Program-made: the position numbers and the translations under genes | From: an uncultured Eubacteriales bacterium | GTDB taxonomy: Bacteria; Bacillota; Clostridia; Peptostreptococcales; Anaerovoracaceae | DNA: 64,000 nucleotides | Assembly: GCA_902795135.1 (NCBI GenBank) | Contig: CADBJW010000004.1 | Location: forward strand, 82,126 to 146,125 | Reading direction: 5' to 3' | The notes under the pieces: generated by a model | Databases searched by the model: none | Seen by the model: the letters and a program-made list of their open reading frames with translations, nothing else | What the model was told of the DNA's origin: nothing | Shown: piece by piece, positions 45,826 through 53,929 of the stretch | Layout: the number at the start of each line of letters is the position of its first letter | Numbering within the stretch: position 1 is the stretch's first letter

Positions 45826-46703
45826 TATAATTCAACCCCCTTTAGATATCTGGCAAGAGCGTCTTGCCAGTCCGGAAGAGGCGCAAACCGCGCCTCAGAC
45901 AGTTTGGTTTTATCCAATCTGGAATTAAATGGCCGAACCGCTTTGTTCAGACCATACTCCTCGGTGGTTACAGGCAGGACTTCTGCCTCGATGTGAGCCT
46001 GACGGTAGATCTCTTTCGTGAAATCGCACCAGCTGATATAATCGCCTTCATTGGCAGCATGGTAAAACCCATACCGGTCGGTTTCCGCCATATCCACCAA
46101 AAGCCGGGCAAGATCCAGGGTATACGTTGGCGAACCGATCTGATCGTTTACCACACGAACGGTGGTGTGAGATTTCGCTACATTGAGCATGGTCCGGACA
46201 AAGTTCTTGCCATTGGAACCAAAAACCCAGGAAGTGCGAACGATAAAGAATCGATCCGTAAGTTCGGTTACAGCAAATTCGCCTTCCAGCTTCGTTTGTC
46301 CGTAATGATTCAGCGGCTCGAAACATTGATCATCCGGCCGCCATGGCGTTTCTCCCTGACCATCAAAGACATAGTCGGTGGATACGTAGACGATTTTGGC
46401 ACTGGTGGCCTTTGCGGCTTCCGCCAGATTTCTGGTACCATCTGCGTTGATTTTGCGGACGTCGGCCTTGTTTGCCGGATCTTCCGCTCCGTCCACATCG
46501 GTCCATGCGGCGCAGTGAAAGATTACATCAGGCTGTACCTTGCTAATGGCCGCGCAAACCGCGCCTTTGTCCGTGATGTCCAAAGGCACACAGGAAGACC
46601 CGGGCGACAGGTCGGAGCCGATCGCCTCATGGTGTCTTCGTGCCAGTTCCTTCATGATGTCGTGGCCAAGCTGGCCGGCGACGCCGGTAACAAACGCTTT
46701 CAT
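45825..46703 (-). CDS. rfbD: dTDP-4-dehydrorhamnose reductase
   Basis: A 292-residue short-chain reductase that makes dTDP-L-rhamnose with NAD(P)H. VTGVAGQLGHDIM binds the cofactor; YVSTDYVFDG, NHYGQTKLEGE (Y-x3-K) and RTSWVFG follow in the usual order. GGGGGAGGG precedes the ATG. It suggests rhamnose in the envelope glycan. Confidence 0.95.
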   Translation of the reverse strand: MKAFVTGVAGQLGHDIMKELARRHHEAIGSDLSPGSSCVPLDITDKGAVCAAISKVQPDVIFHCAAWTDVDGAEDPANKADVRKINADGTRNLAEAAKATSAKIVYVSTDYVFDGQGETPWRPDDQCFEPLNHYGQTKLEGEFAVTELTDRFFIVRTSWVFGSNGKNFVRTMLNVAKSHTTVRVVNDQIGSPTYTLDLARLLVDMAETDRYGFYHAANEGDYISWCDFTKEIYRQAHIEAEVLPVTTEEYGLNKAVRPFNSRLDKTKLSEARFAPLPDWQDALARYLKGVEL

Positions 46704-46732
46704 AATTCGGATTCCCTCCCCCAGATAATCCT

Positions 46733-49126
46733 TTAGTTCTCGATCACCGGCGTCCAGTACTGATTGCCGTAGATGTCGGTGAAGCGGTACATAATGTTGG
46801 CGCCGCCATCACCGATTTTTTCGTTGGTCAGTTCGAGGGCGTCAGGATCATCCACCGTAAGCTCGCCCATGGTGTACTCTTCGTCGTACTTTCCATCGTA
46901 GTCGTAGAATTTGAAAACAAACTGGATTTTATCGCCCTCTTTGAGGGATGGCAGGGCTTTTGCAGCCGTTTCTGTGACGGCCTCGTCGTAGTCGTAGCTG
47001 ACGCCAGCCACGTAGCCCTGTTCGTTGTCGTTGTCAAAAACGAGAATCAGGTGGGCGTCTTCCCCGTTGAGAAGAACCGGAACGTATCCGGTGATCGAGT
47101 AACGGTCATCGCCCTTTTCGACGGTTTCCGTGTGGTAGTATTCCACAAGCCGGCCGTTGATGGAAAGCCACGTCCGGTCAAGATTCGGAAGCAAATTGCC
47201 GTCATCGTCGAACTCGAAAATGTTATCAAGGCCCAGATCTGCATATCCACGGCCCGTGTCGTAGAACATCTGCATGTCCACGGTCTGGATCAGATCCCAC
47301 TGGTCTTCCGAAAGCATAATGGCCAGTTTCCCCTCGCTGTTTTCCTGCCACTTGAGGGCCGATGGGTCAAATTGGTTATTGACGATATAAGATGCCGCCG
47401 TTTCAGCATCGAGAGGGCCTTTGGTCAGGAACTCGGTGTTGGACTTGTCCAGATCGCTGATGCCGGCCTTGCCGAATCCGGAATATCCGCCGGAGAGCAA
47501 GGAACCAATCAGCTGCTGGATGGCCTGTCCGCTGACATTATTGCCGGAGTTGCCGGAATTGCCAGTGAGCTGACCGAATGGTGATGTTCCACCTGCAACG
47601 ACCTGTCCGCTGACTTCCATCTGCGCAAACTCACGAATGCAGGAGGTGTAGTCTTCGTCCATGCCGATGTCCGCGTAGGTATTGGACATGGCATCGACTT
47701 TATTCAGTGTTTTGTATGGGAAATAGATCGAAAGTCCATAAGCGTTGGTCGTGGATTTCGATGTCCGGTTGTATTTGATAGCATCGAGCAGGGTGGCTGC
47801 CAGATCCTTGCTGGCACCTGTGTCAAGGCGCTTTGCAAAGTGCACCAGGTCGATTTGATCGAGCCGGTTGCTCTGGGCGAACTCTTTGGTTCCGCTACGG
47901 GCAACGGCTACGTCTTTGTATTCGTTGTTGCTGATTTTATTGCTTGCGTCTTCTGCAAAAGCATTGAGCTTGGACGGCAGGGTCTGGGACAGTTCGGCCA
48001 GATCCACAACGGAGAGGGTCGTCGATTGTCCTGGACAAGAGCTGGCGCACTTAGACGTGAAGTCATCGACGATTGCCTTCCCGATTTCCAGGGTCGGCGT
48101 TGAGGTGTCCGCGTTCAGATTGCCCAGCCAGTCCGTGTAGTACCAGCCGATGCCCGGCTCGGTTTCTTCGCTGGCGATCATGTAGTCGGCGAAATCACTG
48201 AGCATCAGGGCCGTTTCTGTTGTAGCCATGAGGCAGGTATCAAAGCCGATAAAGTCAAACTTTAATCCCGAGTCTTTGAGTGCGGTCTGGATGCCGCCGA
48301 GAGACATGGATCCGTTCCGCGGGTATTTCTCATCGTAACCATAGCCGCCAATGGAGCCGCCGCCATGATCCCAGAAAATCAAAGCCATTCGGTTGGCCGG
48401 GAATTTCTTGGCGCCCCACTTCAGGAAGGATGAAAGGGTGGAAGCCTTCGTCATTGGCGGATTGCCTGCGTTTTCTTCCAGGCACTTGATGCCGCCGTCC
48501 CGAATCTGCCAGATCTGGTTGCGGGAACTGCTGATGACGTCATTGCGCCACCGCTTGCTGCCACCGGTATAGACGATCAGGTTGAGATTCGTATTGTTGA
48601 CCGTGGCATTGATCATTTCGTTCAGGTCTTTGGTCGCAGCTGCGGCGTTGGATTCCAGATCCGCTCCGCACATGTAGACCATGATGGTAAATACGTCGTT
48701 GCCATTGCCTTTGATGGTGGTGAATTTTTCACGCGCTTCTGAGGAGACTTCGGTGTTGAGCTTGCCGTTGTTGGAGTCTTCGTCGTACCAACCGTCGTAG
48801 GTGCCGCCTCCGGAGAAAATGTTTTCCTGGTAGGAATCACCGCCGCCGAGGATTCCGCTCAGACCCAGTCCGCCGCCTCCAAAAACCAAAACCGCTATAA
48901 TAAAGATGGCGATGAGGCATCCGCCCGGGGATCGTGATCCGCCGCCGCCTCCGCTAAAGAATCCGCCGCCGGACCCGCTGTTAAAGAATCCGCCGCCACC
49001 ACCGGAGCTTCCGCCGGAATAACCGCCGCCGGAGTGCCCGCCACCGCCGGAGTAGCTGTGCCCGCCGCCGCTGGAGTGGCCGCCGCCTGTAAATATTTTT
49101 CTCGCCCTTGGTCTTTTTCTATCCAT
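46733..49126 (-). CDS. Clostripain-family (C11) cysteine protease with glycine-rich N-terminus
   Basis: A 797-residue protein. Residues 1-69 are basic, then an extreme Gly/Ser/His tract; 70-92 form one membrane helix; the C11 peptidase domain (about 140-500) has the catalytic His254 in FWDHGGGSIGG and Cys298 in FDTCLMATTE. The rest has no recognised domain. Clostripain-like enzymes cleave after Arg. Topology suggests a surface protease tethered by one helix. It has its own promoter and an AGAGG site and lies upstream of rfbD with a 29-nt gap, so it may be the first gene of the second glycan operon. Confidence 0.88.
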   Translation of the reverse strand: MDRKRPRARKIFTGGGHSSGGGHSYSGGGGHSGGGYSGGSSGGGGGFFNSGSGGGFFSGGGGGSRSPGGCLIAIFIIAVLVFGGGGLGLSGILGGGDSYQENIFSGGGTYDGWYDEDSNNGKLNTEVSSEAREKFTTIKGNGNDVFTIMVYMCGADLESNAAAATKDLNEMINATVNNTNLNLIVYTGGSKRWRNDVISSSRNQIWQIRDGGIKCLEENAGNPPMTKASTLSSFLKWGAKKFPANRMALIFWDHGGGSIGGYGYDEKYPRNGSMSLGGIQTALKDSGLKFDFIGFDTCLMATTETALMLSDFADYMIASEETEPGIGWYYTDWLGNLNADTSTPTLEIGKAIVDDFTSKCASSCPGQSTTLSVVDLAELSQTLPSKLNAFAEDASNKISNNEYKDVAVARSGTKEFAQSNRLDQIDLVHFAKRLDTGASKDLAATLLDAIKYNRTSKSTTNAYGLSIYFPYKTLNKVDAMSNTYADIGMDEDYTSCIREFAQMEVSGQVVAGGTSPFGQLTGNSGNSGNNVSGQAIQQLIGSLLSGGYSGFGKAGISDLDKSNTEFLTKGPLDAETAASYIVNNQFDPSALKWQENSEGKLAIMLSEDQWDLIQTVDMQMFYDTGRGYADLGLDNIFEFDDDGNLLPNLDRTWLSINGRLVEYYHTETVEKGDDRYSITGYVPVLLNGEDAHLILVFDNDNEQGYVAGVSYDYDEAVTETAAKALPSLKEGDKIQFVFKFYDYDGKYDEEYTMGELTVDDPDALELTNEKIGDGGANIMYRFTDIYGNQYWTPVIEN

Positions 49127-49166
49127 AATCGACCTCTCATTATCTTACGTTCAATAAGTTACTGTT

Positions 49167-49195
49167 ATTATACTATATGCTTTATGCTTAACCAA
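49167..49195 (-). promoter_or_regulatory. Promoter of the clostripain gene
   Basis: Minus-strand TTGGTT (49190-49195), 17-nt spacer, TATAAT (49167-49172); leader of about 35 nt with GAGAGGTC. Confidence 0.55.
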
Positions 49196-49212
49196 TTTAA
49201 ATGTTCAAATTC

Positions 49213-49241
49213 TTGAAATCCACATAGAATAATGGGATAAT
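49213..49241 (+). promoter_or_regulatory. Promoter fused to the start of the small protein gene
   Basis: TTGAAA (49213-49218), 17-nt spacer ending in TGG, then GATAAT (49236-49241) and exactly six bases before the ATG at 49248. The expected start point falls on the start codon. Confidence 0.65.
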
Positions 49242-49247
49242 ATGGCC

Positions 49248-49526
49248 ATGAATATGAACAAAGAAAAAGACACAACGGTCTGGAAACCAAAGGGCAACCA
49301 GAAAATAACCCGTCCCAGCGGTCCGGCCCCGAAAAAGCGCAAACCACGGAAGTCTGATCACCGCATGAATCGTGAGGGCAGATCCGAGAGTTTTGATGCG
49401 CCGAAAAGCGGATTCGGGAAATTGGGATTGTTCATCGGAGCAGGCGCGGTGATTGCTGCCTTGGTAAGAGGCTTTAGAAACAGCGATTACAGCGACGTTT
49501 ACGATGATACCAAAGACAAGGATTGA
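49248..49526 (+). CDS. Small basic single-span membrane protein, unrecognised
   Basis: A 92-residue protein: the first 55 residues are rich in K, R and P, then a hydrophobic helix (FGKLGLFIGAGAVIAALV) and an acidic tail (DYSDVYDDTKDKD). I do not recognise a family. Three in-frame ATGs (49242, 49248, 49254) lack a Shine-Dalgarno; 49248 is chosen because it is 6 nt from the -10, as in three other genes of the window. The DUF1002 gene follows 21 nt later. Confidence 0.7.
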   Translation: MNMNKEKDTTVWKPKGNQKITRPSGPAPKKRKPRKSDHRMNREGRSESFDAPKSGFGKLGLFIGAGAVIAALVRGFRNSDYSDVYDDTKDKD

Positions 49527-49547
49527 GAAGAAAGAAAGGGGATTCTC

Positions 49548-50411
49548 ATGAAACATATCAATCAAAGAAGGGGAGCAGCGATCACAGCTGTTGTTTTTGC
49601 TGTGTCTATGCTCCTGTCAACAGTTACAGCTTTTGCATCAGGGGATCAGGGATATCTGGCGCTCGGAGCGGACCTGTCCGATTCGGAGAAAGCCACGGTG
49701 CTGGATCTCATGGACGTCAGCAATCCGGACGACTACAACGTGATCACGGTCACAAATTCCGAAGAACACAAATACCTGGACAGCTACATCAGTTCCTCGG
49801 AAATTGGAACCAAAGCGCTTTCGTCGGTTCTGATCAAAGAAAACGGCGGCAATGACATTCACGTGGAAACGCAGAATATCAATTACTGCACGACGGGAAT
49901 GTACCGGAATGCATTGGCCACCGCCGGAGTCAGCGGCGCGGATGTTACCGTGGCGGGGCCTTTTGAAATCTCCGGAACGGCGGCTCTGGTCGGCACGATC
50001 AAAGCCTACGAGCAGATGTCAGGGGAAACCGTCAGCGACGATGTCATTGAGAGCAGCGTTGACGAGCTGACGACGACCGGTCAGGTTGGCGAGGACATCG
50101 GAGATACGGAAAAGGCCGAGGCCATTATCGCTTCGGTAAAGGAAGATATGGCAGAAAATCCGGACATGTCCGATTCGGAAATCGAAGAATCGATTCAGGA
50201 AGCGGCCCAGCAGGCAGACGTCGACATCTCAGATGAAAACGTGGAAGAGATTTCGGAGATGCTCCAGAACCTACAGGATTCGGATATTGACTGGGATAAC
50301 GTCAGAGAACAGTCCAAATCCATCATGGAAAACTTCAAAGGCATTTTTGATTCGGATGAAGCAAAGGGCCTGTTTGCCCGGTTCATCGCCTGGCTCAAGA
50401 GTCTTTTGTAA
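49548..50411 (+). CDS. DUF1002 secreted protein (YpuA-like)
   Basis: A 287-residue exported protein: signal peptide with cleavage near AFA-S (residue 31), then the DUF1002 core, seen as LALGADLSDSEKATVLDLMD, YLDSYISSSEIGTKALSSV and TTGMYRNALATAGVSGADV. The acidic C-terminal part is helical. B. subtilis YpuA is of this family and is induced by envelope stress; molecular function is unknown. GAAAGGGG precedes the ATG. Confidence 0.9.
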   Translation: MKHINQRRGAAITAVVFAVSMLLSTVTAFASGDQGYLALGADLSDSEKATVLDLMDVSNPDDYNVITVTNSEEHKYLDSYISSSEIGTKALSSVLIKENGGNDIHVETQNINYCTTGMYRNALATAGVSGADVTVAGPFEISGTAALVGTIKAYEQMSGETVSDDVIESSVDELTTTGQVGEDIGDTEKAEAIIASVKEDMAENPDMSDSEIEESIQEAAQQADVDISDENVEEISEMLQNLQDSDIDWDNVREQSKSIMENFKGIFDSDEAKGLFARFIAWLKSLL

Positions 50412-50469
50412 GTACGATTATATAGTTACGAGGAGATAGGTACGAAGAAGAGTTACGAGGAGACAAAGG

Positions 50470-50664
50470 ATGTTGGAAACATTAAATCAGTTAGCGGCAA
50501 ATCCCATCATCATGAAATGGGCAGGAGCCATCGTCCTGTCCCTGTTGGGATTCGGCTTTATGCGGCTGCGTAGACATTCCATGAAAAACAGCCTTGCCTT
50601 TGCAGGCGGCATTTTGGGTGTGATCGTAGTTCTGAGTCTGATCAAATACTTTCTGTTCGATTGA
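50470..50664 (+). CDS. Small two-helix membrane protein, unrecognised
   Basis: A 64-residue protein with two hydrophobic helices (about 15-30 and 42-60) around a basic turn RLRRHSMK. Ribosome site AGGAG lies ahead. It is in line with DUF1002 and DUF308 genes, so a shared envelope role is possible. The spacer before it contains a 13-bp direct repeat (50424-50436 and 50451-50463) that includes the ribosome site. Confidence 0.65.
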   Translation: MLETLNQLAANPIIMKWAGAIVLSLLGFGFMRLRRHSMKNSLAFAGGILGVIVVLSLIKYFLFD

Positions 50665-50707
50665 ACGAGAGCTTGAACGTGGAGATTGAACGTAAGGAGA
50701 ATAGAAT

Positions 50708-51469
50708 ATGTTATACCAAAATCACAAAATGAAACTATTGATAACATCCATACTGTTTCTGCTGTTGGGAATCGCCATTATGGTTTACCCGGCAAATTCC
50801 ATGATCATTCTGGTCAGAATTACCGGAGCATTCCTGATTTTGCTTGGCGGACTGCTTTTTATCCCGACCTACCGGGATCGGAAAGAACTGGGAATTCGGT
50901 TTGGATTGCTCATGGCGGTGATCATTATCATTGCAGTCTTCGGCATTATATTGCTGGTGATGCCGGATGTCTTTGTCAAAGTGTTCTGGATTACCATGGG
51001 AATCATTTTGATTCTTGACGGTATCAAGAATTTCATGTACCTCAGCGCGGTTCCGTACAAAGCGGCGACCATTATCATGGCCGTTCTTTCCGTCATCTGC
51101 GGCGTGCTGATCCTCATCAATCCCTTTGGAACAGGCCTCGCCTACACGATTCTGATCGGAGCGTTCTACGCATACAGCGGCGCGTCCGGAGTCTTCCTCA
51201 ACATCGCGGGAAGGATCATGAAGAAGCACGGCGACGAAGACTTCCAGGTTGTGGGTGAGAGTGAAGCGGATGCCGAAGATCCTGACGCAGACGTGATCAT
51301 GATCGACACGACGGCGACTGTCGAAGAAGCGGAACCGTCCGACCAGGCGAATTCGGATAAGGACGCGTCTGCCGAAGACGCAAAGCCAGCTGAGAAAGAA
51401 ATCAAACCGGCGGATAAAGAAATCAAACTGACTTTGGACGAAGACGCAGACACCTCGGATGAGGGTTAA
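50708..51469 (+). CDS. DUF308 (HdeD-like) membrane protein with acidic tail
   Basis: A 253-residue protein with six predicted helices in three pairs (about 8-170), the DUF308/HdeD layout, followed by a long cytoplasmic tail dominated by Asp, Glu, Ala and Lys, with a repeated KEIKPADKEIKLT-like unit. HdeD relatives are linked to acid resistance, but the role here is unknown. AAGGAG is positioned before the ATG. Confidence 0.82.
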   Translation: MLYQNHKMKLLITSILFLLLGIAIMVYPANSMIILVRITGAFLILLGGLLFIPTYRDRKELGIRFGLLMAVIIIIAVFGIILLVMPDVFVKVFWITMGIILILDGIKNFMYLSAVPYKAATIIMAVLSVICGVLILINPFGTGLAYTILIGAFYAYSGASGVFLNIAGRIMKKHGDEDFQVVGESEADAEDPDADVIMIDTTATVEEAEPSDQANSDKDASAEDAKPAEKEIKPADKEIKLTLDEDADTSDEG

Positions 51470-51486
51470 ATGTTTCTGAATGAAGG

Positions 51487-52278
51487 TTAACGTCCCCGGA
51501 CGAAGGATAGGATCGATTCGCAGGTCTCGTCTTGCTGAACCCGTGGCGAAATCGTCGCAGTTCCATCATTCTTTTGCGGACCATAGTTTCCAAACTGGGC
51601 GTGATTTCCGCCCTCAATCACATAAGTAACAGAATCTGGCGGCAGGTGATTCCTGCCGTCTTTTAGTTTTTGCATATTCAGAACCCGATCCTCCGTCCCG
51701 TAAATCGTCAGCGCTCGCAGGTGTTCGTCCAAAGGCTCCGTCGAATAGGACGCCAGAAAGATGATGCCTCTTACGCCCGGTCCGTTTGCCGGCCCGCCGG
51801 CGACCGCGTCCCCGGCAGATTCCGTTGCATCCGCCAGATAAAAGGCCGCGGCGGCACCACCCAGGGAGTGCCCGCCAAGATACCAGTTTTCGTAATTGTA
51901 TTGCTGCATCACCCCATCGGCCCGATTCTTACCGAGGAGGGCGAAGCGCAAAGGCATTTTCACCAGGCAGACATCTAGGCCTTTGTCCGCCAGCTGATGA
52001 AGCAACGGCGCATAGGCCGTCTCCTCCACCTTGGCACCGGGGTAAAAAATCAGTGCATCCCGATCCGACGGACCATCAAAGAACCAGCCGTAATCCGTCT
52101 GGCTGATTTGGACCTGCTCGTCGGATTTCAATGCCGTGAACGCCTCCTTGGTGGCATGGTAATAGATGCTGAAGTAAGCAAGCAGAGCTCCGAAAAGGAT
52201 GAGCAACAGGATTATAAAGGTGAGAACAAGCCGTCGAAGTATGGTCATAGGAAAACCTTTGTGCTTGAAAAGCAACAT
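51487..52278 (-). CDS. Membrane-anchored alpha/beta hydrolase
   Basis: A 263-residue hydrolase with an N-terminal anchor (about 15-35) and an alpha/beta fold: nucleophile elbow GGHSLGGAAA, acid in YGTEDRV and His in GGNHAQFGNYG. Such proteins act as esterases outside the membrane. Two starts are possible, 52278 and the Met at 52248 that follows an AGG site; the first is given. It is convergent with the DUF308 gene. Confidence 0.85.
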   Translation of the reverse strand: MLLFKHKGFPMTILRRLVLTFIILLLILFGALLAYFSIYYHATKEAFTALKSDEQVQISQTDYGWFFDGPSDRDALIFYPGAKVEETAYAPLLHQLADKGLDVCLVKMPLRFALLGKNRADGVMQQYNYENWYLGGHSLGGAAAAFYLADATESAGDAVAGGPANGPGVRGIIFLASYSTEPLDEHLRALTIYGTEDRVLNMQKLKDGRNHLPPDSVTYVIEGGNHAQFGNYGPQKNDGTATISPRVQQDETCESILSFVRGR

Positions 52279-52370
52279 ATCTGATGAATCCGTGAAATTT
52301 TTATACTATAATCTTAGTGTAATTCCATAGGGCAGTCAACGGCTCAGAATTTCGAGTGATAGACCTTTCT

Positions 52371-52388
52371 CTGAGTCTGAAGACTCAG
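52371..52388. repeat. Hairpin with TGAA loop, copy 1
   Basis: CTGAGTC-TGAA-GACTCAG forms a 7-bp stem with a four-base loop. A related CGAA-loop copy lies at 52581-52594. Confidence 0.6.
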
Positions 52389-52580
52389 AATTTAGGATGA
52401 TATAGGAGAAACTGAGTCTGGAACAAGTGAAGCAGTGCATCATGGAAGGGAATCATGAGGATACTTGTAATTTAGTGATTAAAATCGTGCACAAAGTTAC
52501 ATATTCGCGAGAGCAATGCCTTTGCAATATCCTCCATGGACGCCAGGACACTCAGAAATTGATCTGACAACCGAAAATCC

Positions 52581-52594
52581 GAGTCCGAAGACTC
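52581..52594. repeat. Hairpin with CGAA loop, copy 2
   Basis: GAGTC-CGAA-GACTC; same stem core as the copy at 52371 and the same AGATTT/AGAATTT continuation. Confidence 0.5.
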
Positions 52595-52619
52595 AGATTT
52601 CGGGCAACTTGCCAAGAAA

Positions 52620-52665
52620 ATGAGTCTGGCGCGGGAGCGATGAAATGAGTCTGGCGCGGGAGCGA
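52620..52665 (+). repeat. Tandem 25-nt repeat unit, two copies
   Basis: ATGAGTCTGGCGCGGGAGCGA occurs at 52620-52640 and again at 52645-52665, separated by TGAA. Each copy would encode MSLARER, but no ribosome site is seen. Confidence 0.8.
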
Positions 52666-52723
52666 CGGACGCAGCTCTGACCGCACACGCCAGCGCATCA
52701 AAAGGAAAACGAAAGGAAGCAGA

Positions 52724-53827
52724 ATGAAGTACAGAACACATAAGAAAACAGGCGACAAAATCAGCGAAATCGGGATGGGGACAGCCTATCTCTTTGAAGC
52801 GGGCATGGCAGAAGGCGTCCGCGCACTGCAACGGGCCTACGAAGGCGGCATCAACTACTTTGATCTGGCTGCCGGCCACGGAGACGCCTATCCGATCTTT
52901 GGCGAGGCTTTTGGGGGTGCAGGCGGCGTAAGAAACAACGTCTTGTACCAGATCCATTTTGGAACAGAATATACCAAGGGCGAGTACGGATGGACGCTGG
53001 ATCTGGACATGATCAAGCGGTCCATTGACGAGCAGCTCGCTCTGCTAAAGACCGATTACATCGATTACGGGTTTATTCACTGCCTCGATACGATCGCCGA
53101 CTGGAACACCTATCAGGAAAACGGCATTTTGGAATACATTCTGGAGCTAAAAAAAGCCGGCGTGGTAAAACACATCGCCCATTCTTCCCACACACCGGAG
53201 GTCGCACAGAAAGTTTTGGATGACACGGACGCGGAGACTTTGATGTTCTCCATCAATCCGGCCTTTGACAACGGGGAGGGGGATTATGCCAACGGCGAGC
53301 TGGACGAGCGTGCGGCGCTCTATGAGCGATGCCAGAAAGAAGGCATCGGCGTAACCGTGATGAAGCCTTTTGCGGGCGGCCAGCTCTTGGATGCGGCCCA
53401 GTCACCTTTTGGAACGGCGCTGACCATCGAGCAGTGTATCCACTATGCCCTGGACCGGCCCGGCGTTCTCAGCGTGATTGCCGGCGCGCGAAATGAGGAA
53501 GACGTGCAGCGGCTTCTGGCGTACCATGAAAAGACCGAGGAGGAACTGGACTACTCCATCATCGGGACTTTTGATGCCGTCGATACGGAAGGCCGGTGCA
53601 CCTACTGCAATCACTGCAAACCGTGTCCGGTTGGAATCGACATCGGGCTGGTAAACAAGTACTACGATCTCGCAAAAGCCGGGGACGCCATGGCGCGGGA
53701 GCATTATATGAACCTGGATGTGACAGCATCCACATGCATTGGCTGCGGGCATTGCAACTTCCGGTGCCCGTTCAAAGTGTTCCAAAGCGAAAAAATGGGC
53801 GAAATCTACAAATATTTCGGTAAATAG
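52724..53827 (+). CDS. Aldo/keto reductase-like protein with C-terminal ferredoxin domain
   Basis: A 367-residue TIM-barrel oxidoreductase with a C-terminal 2x[4Fe-4S] module (CTYCNHCKPCP and CIGCGHCNFRCP). The usual catalytic Tyr and Lys are missing: FDLAAGHGD replaces FDTAxxYG and YQIHFG replaces the ATK strand, while the His of FIHCLD is kept. This points to a chemistry other than NADPH-dependent carbonyl reduction, or to an electron-transfer role. AAGGAAG precedes the ATG. Confidence 0.88.
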   Translation: MKYRTHKKTGDKISEIGMGTAYLFEAGMAEGVRALQRAYEGGINYFDLAAGHGDAYPIFGEAFGGAGGVRNNVLYQIHFGTEYTKGEYGWTLDLDMIKRSIDEQLALLKTDYIDYGFIHCLDTIADWNTYQENGILEYILELKKAGVVKHIAHSSHTPEVAQKVLDDTDAETLMFSINPAFDNGEGDYANGELDERAALYERCQKEGIGVTVMKPFAGGQLLDAAQSPFGTALTIEQCIHYALDRPGVLSVIAGARNEEDVQRLLAYHEKTEEELDYSIIGTFDAVDTEGRCTYCNHCKPCPVGIDIGLVNKYYDLAKAGDAMAREHYMNLDVTASTCIGCGHCNFRCPFKVFQSEKMGEIYKYFGK

Positions 53828-53929
53828 TAGGGGCTCTACGCAGTCTCTGCCTCTTGTATTTTTTTCGGTAAGAAGATATCATATAAATGTAGTTAACGGG
53901 ATTAGAACGATTCAATATAGAGGTGCGAA

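Larger units (their letters stand above)
52279..52723. other. Gene-free, repeat-rich stretch
   Basis: These 445 bases hold no convincing gene. They carry two related short hairpins (52371-52388 and 52581-52594), a 25-nt tandem unit at 52620-52669, several copies of GAGTCTG, and a TATAAT at about 52306. Frames on either strand lack normal ribosome sites. Confidence 0.6.

Noticed and set aside
52620-52681. Two mini-frames MSLARER in the 25-nt tandem repeat
   Set aside because: No ribosome site and first copy is 7 codons; treated as a DNA repeat.
52472-52957. 161-codon minus-strand frame ending in the repeat-rich stretch
   Set aside because: Most of it is antisense to the aldo/keto reductase gene and no ribosome site exists; only its end is mentioned as an observation.
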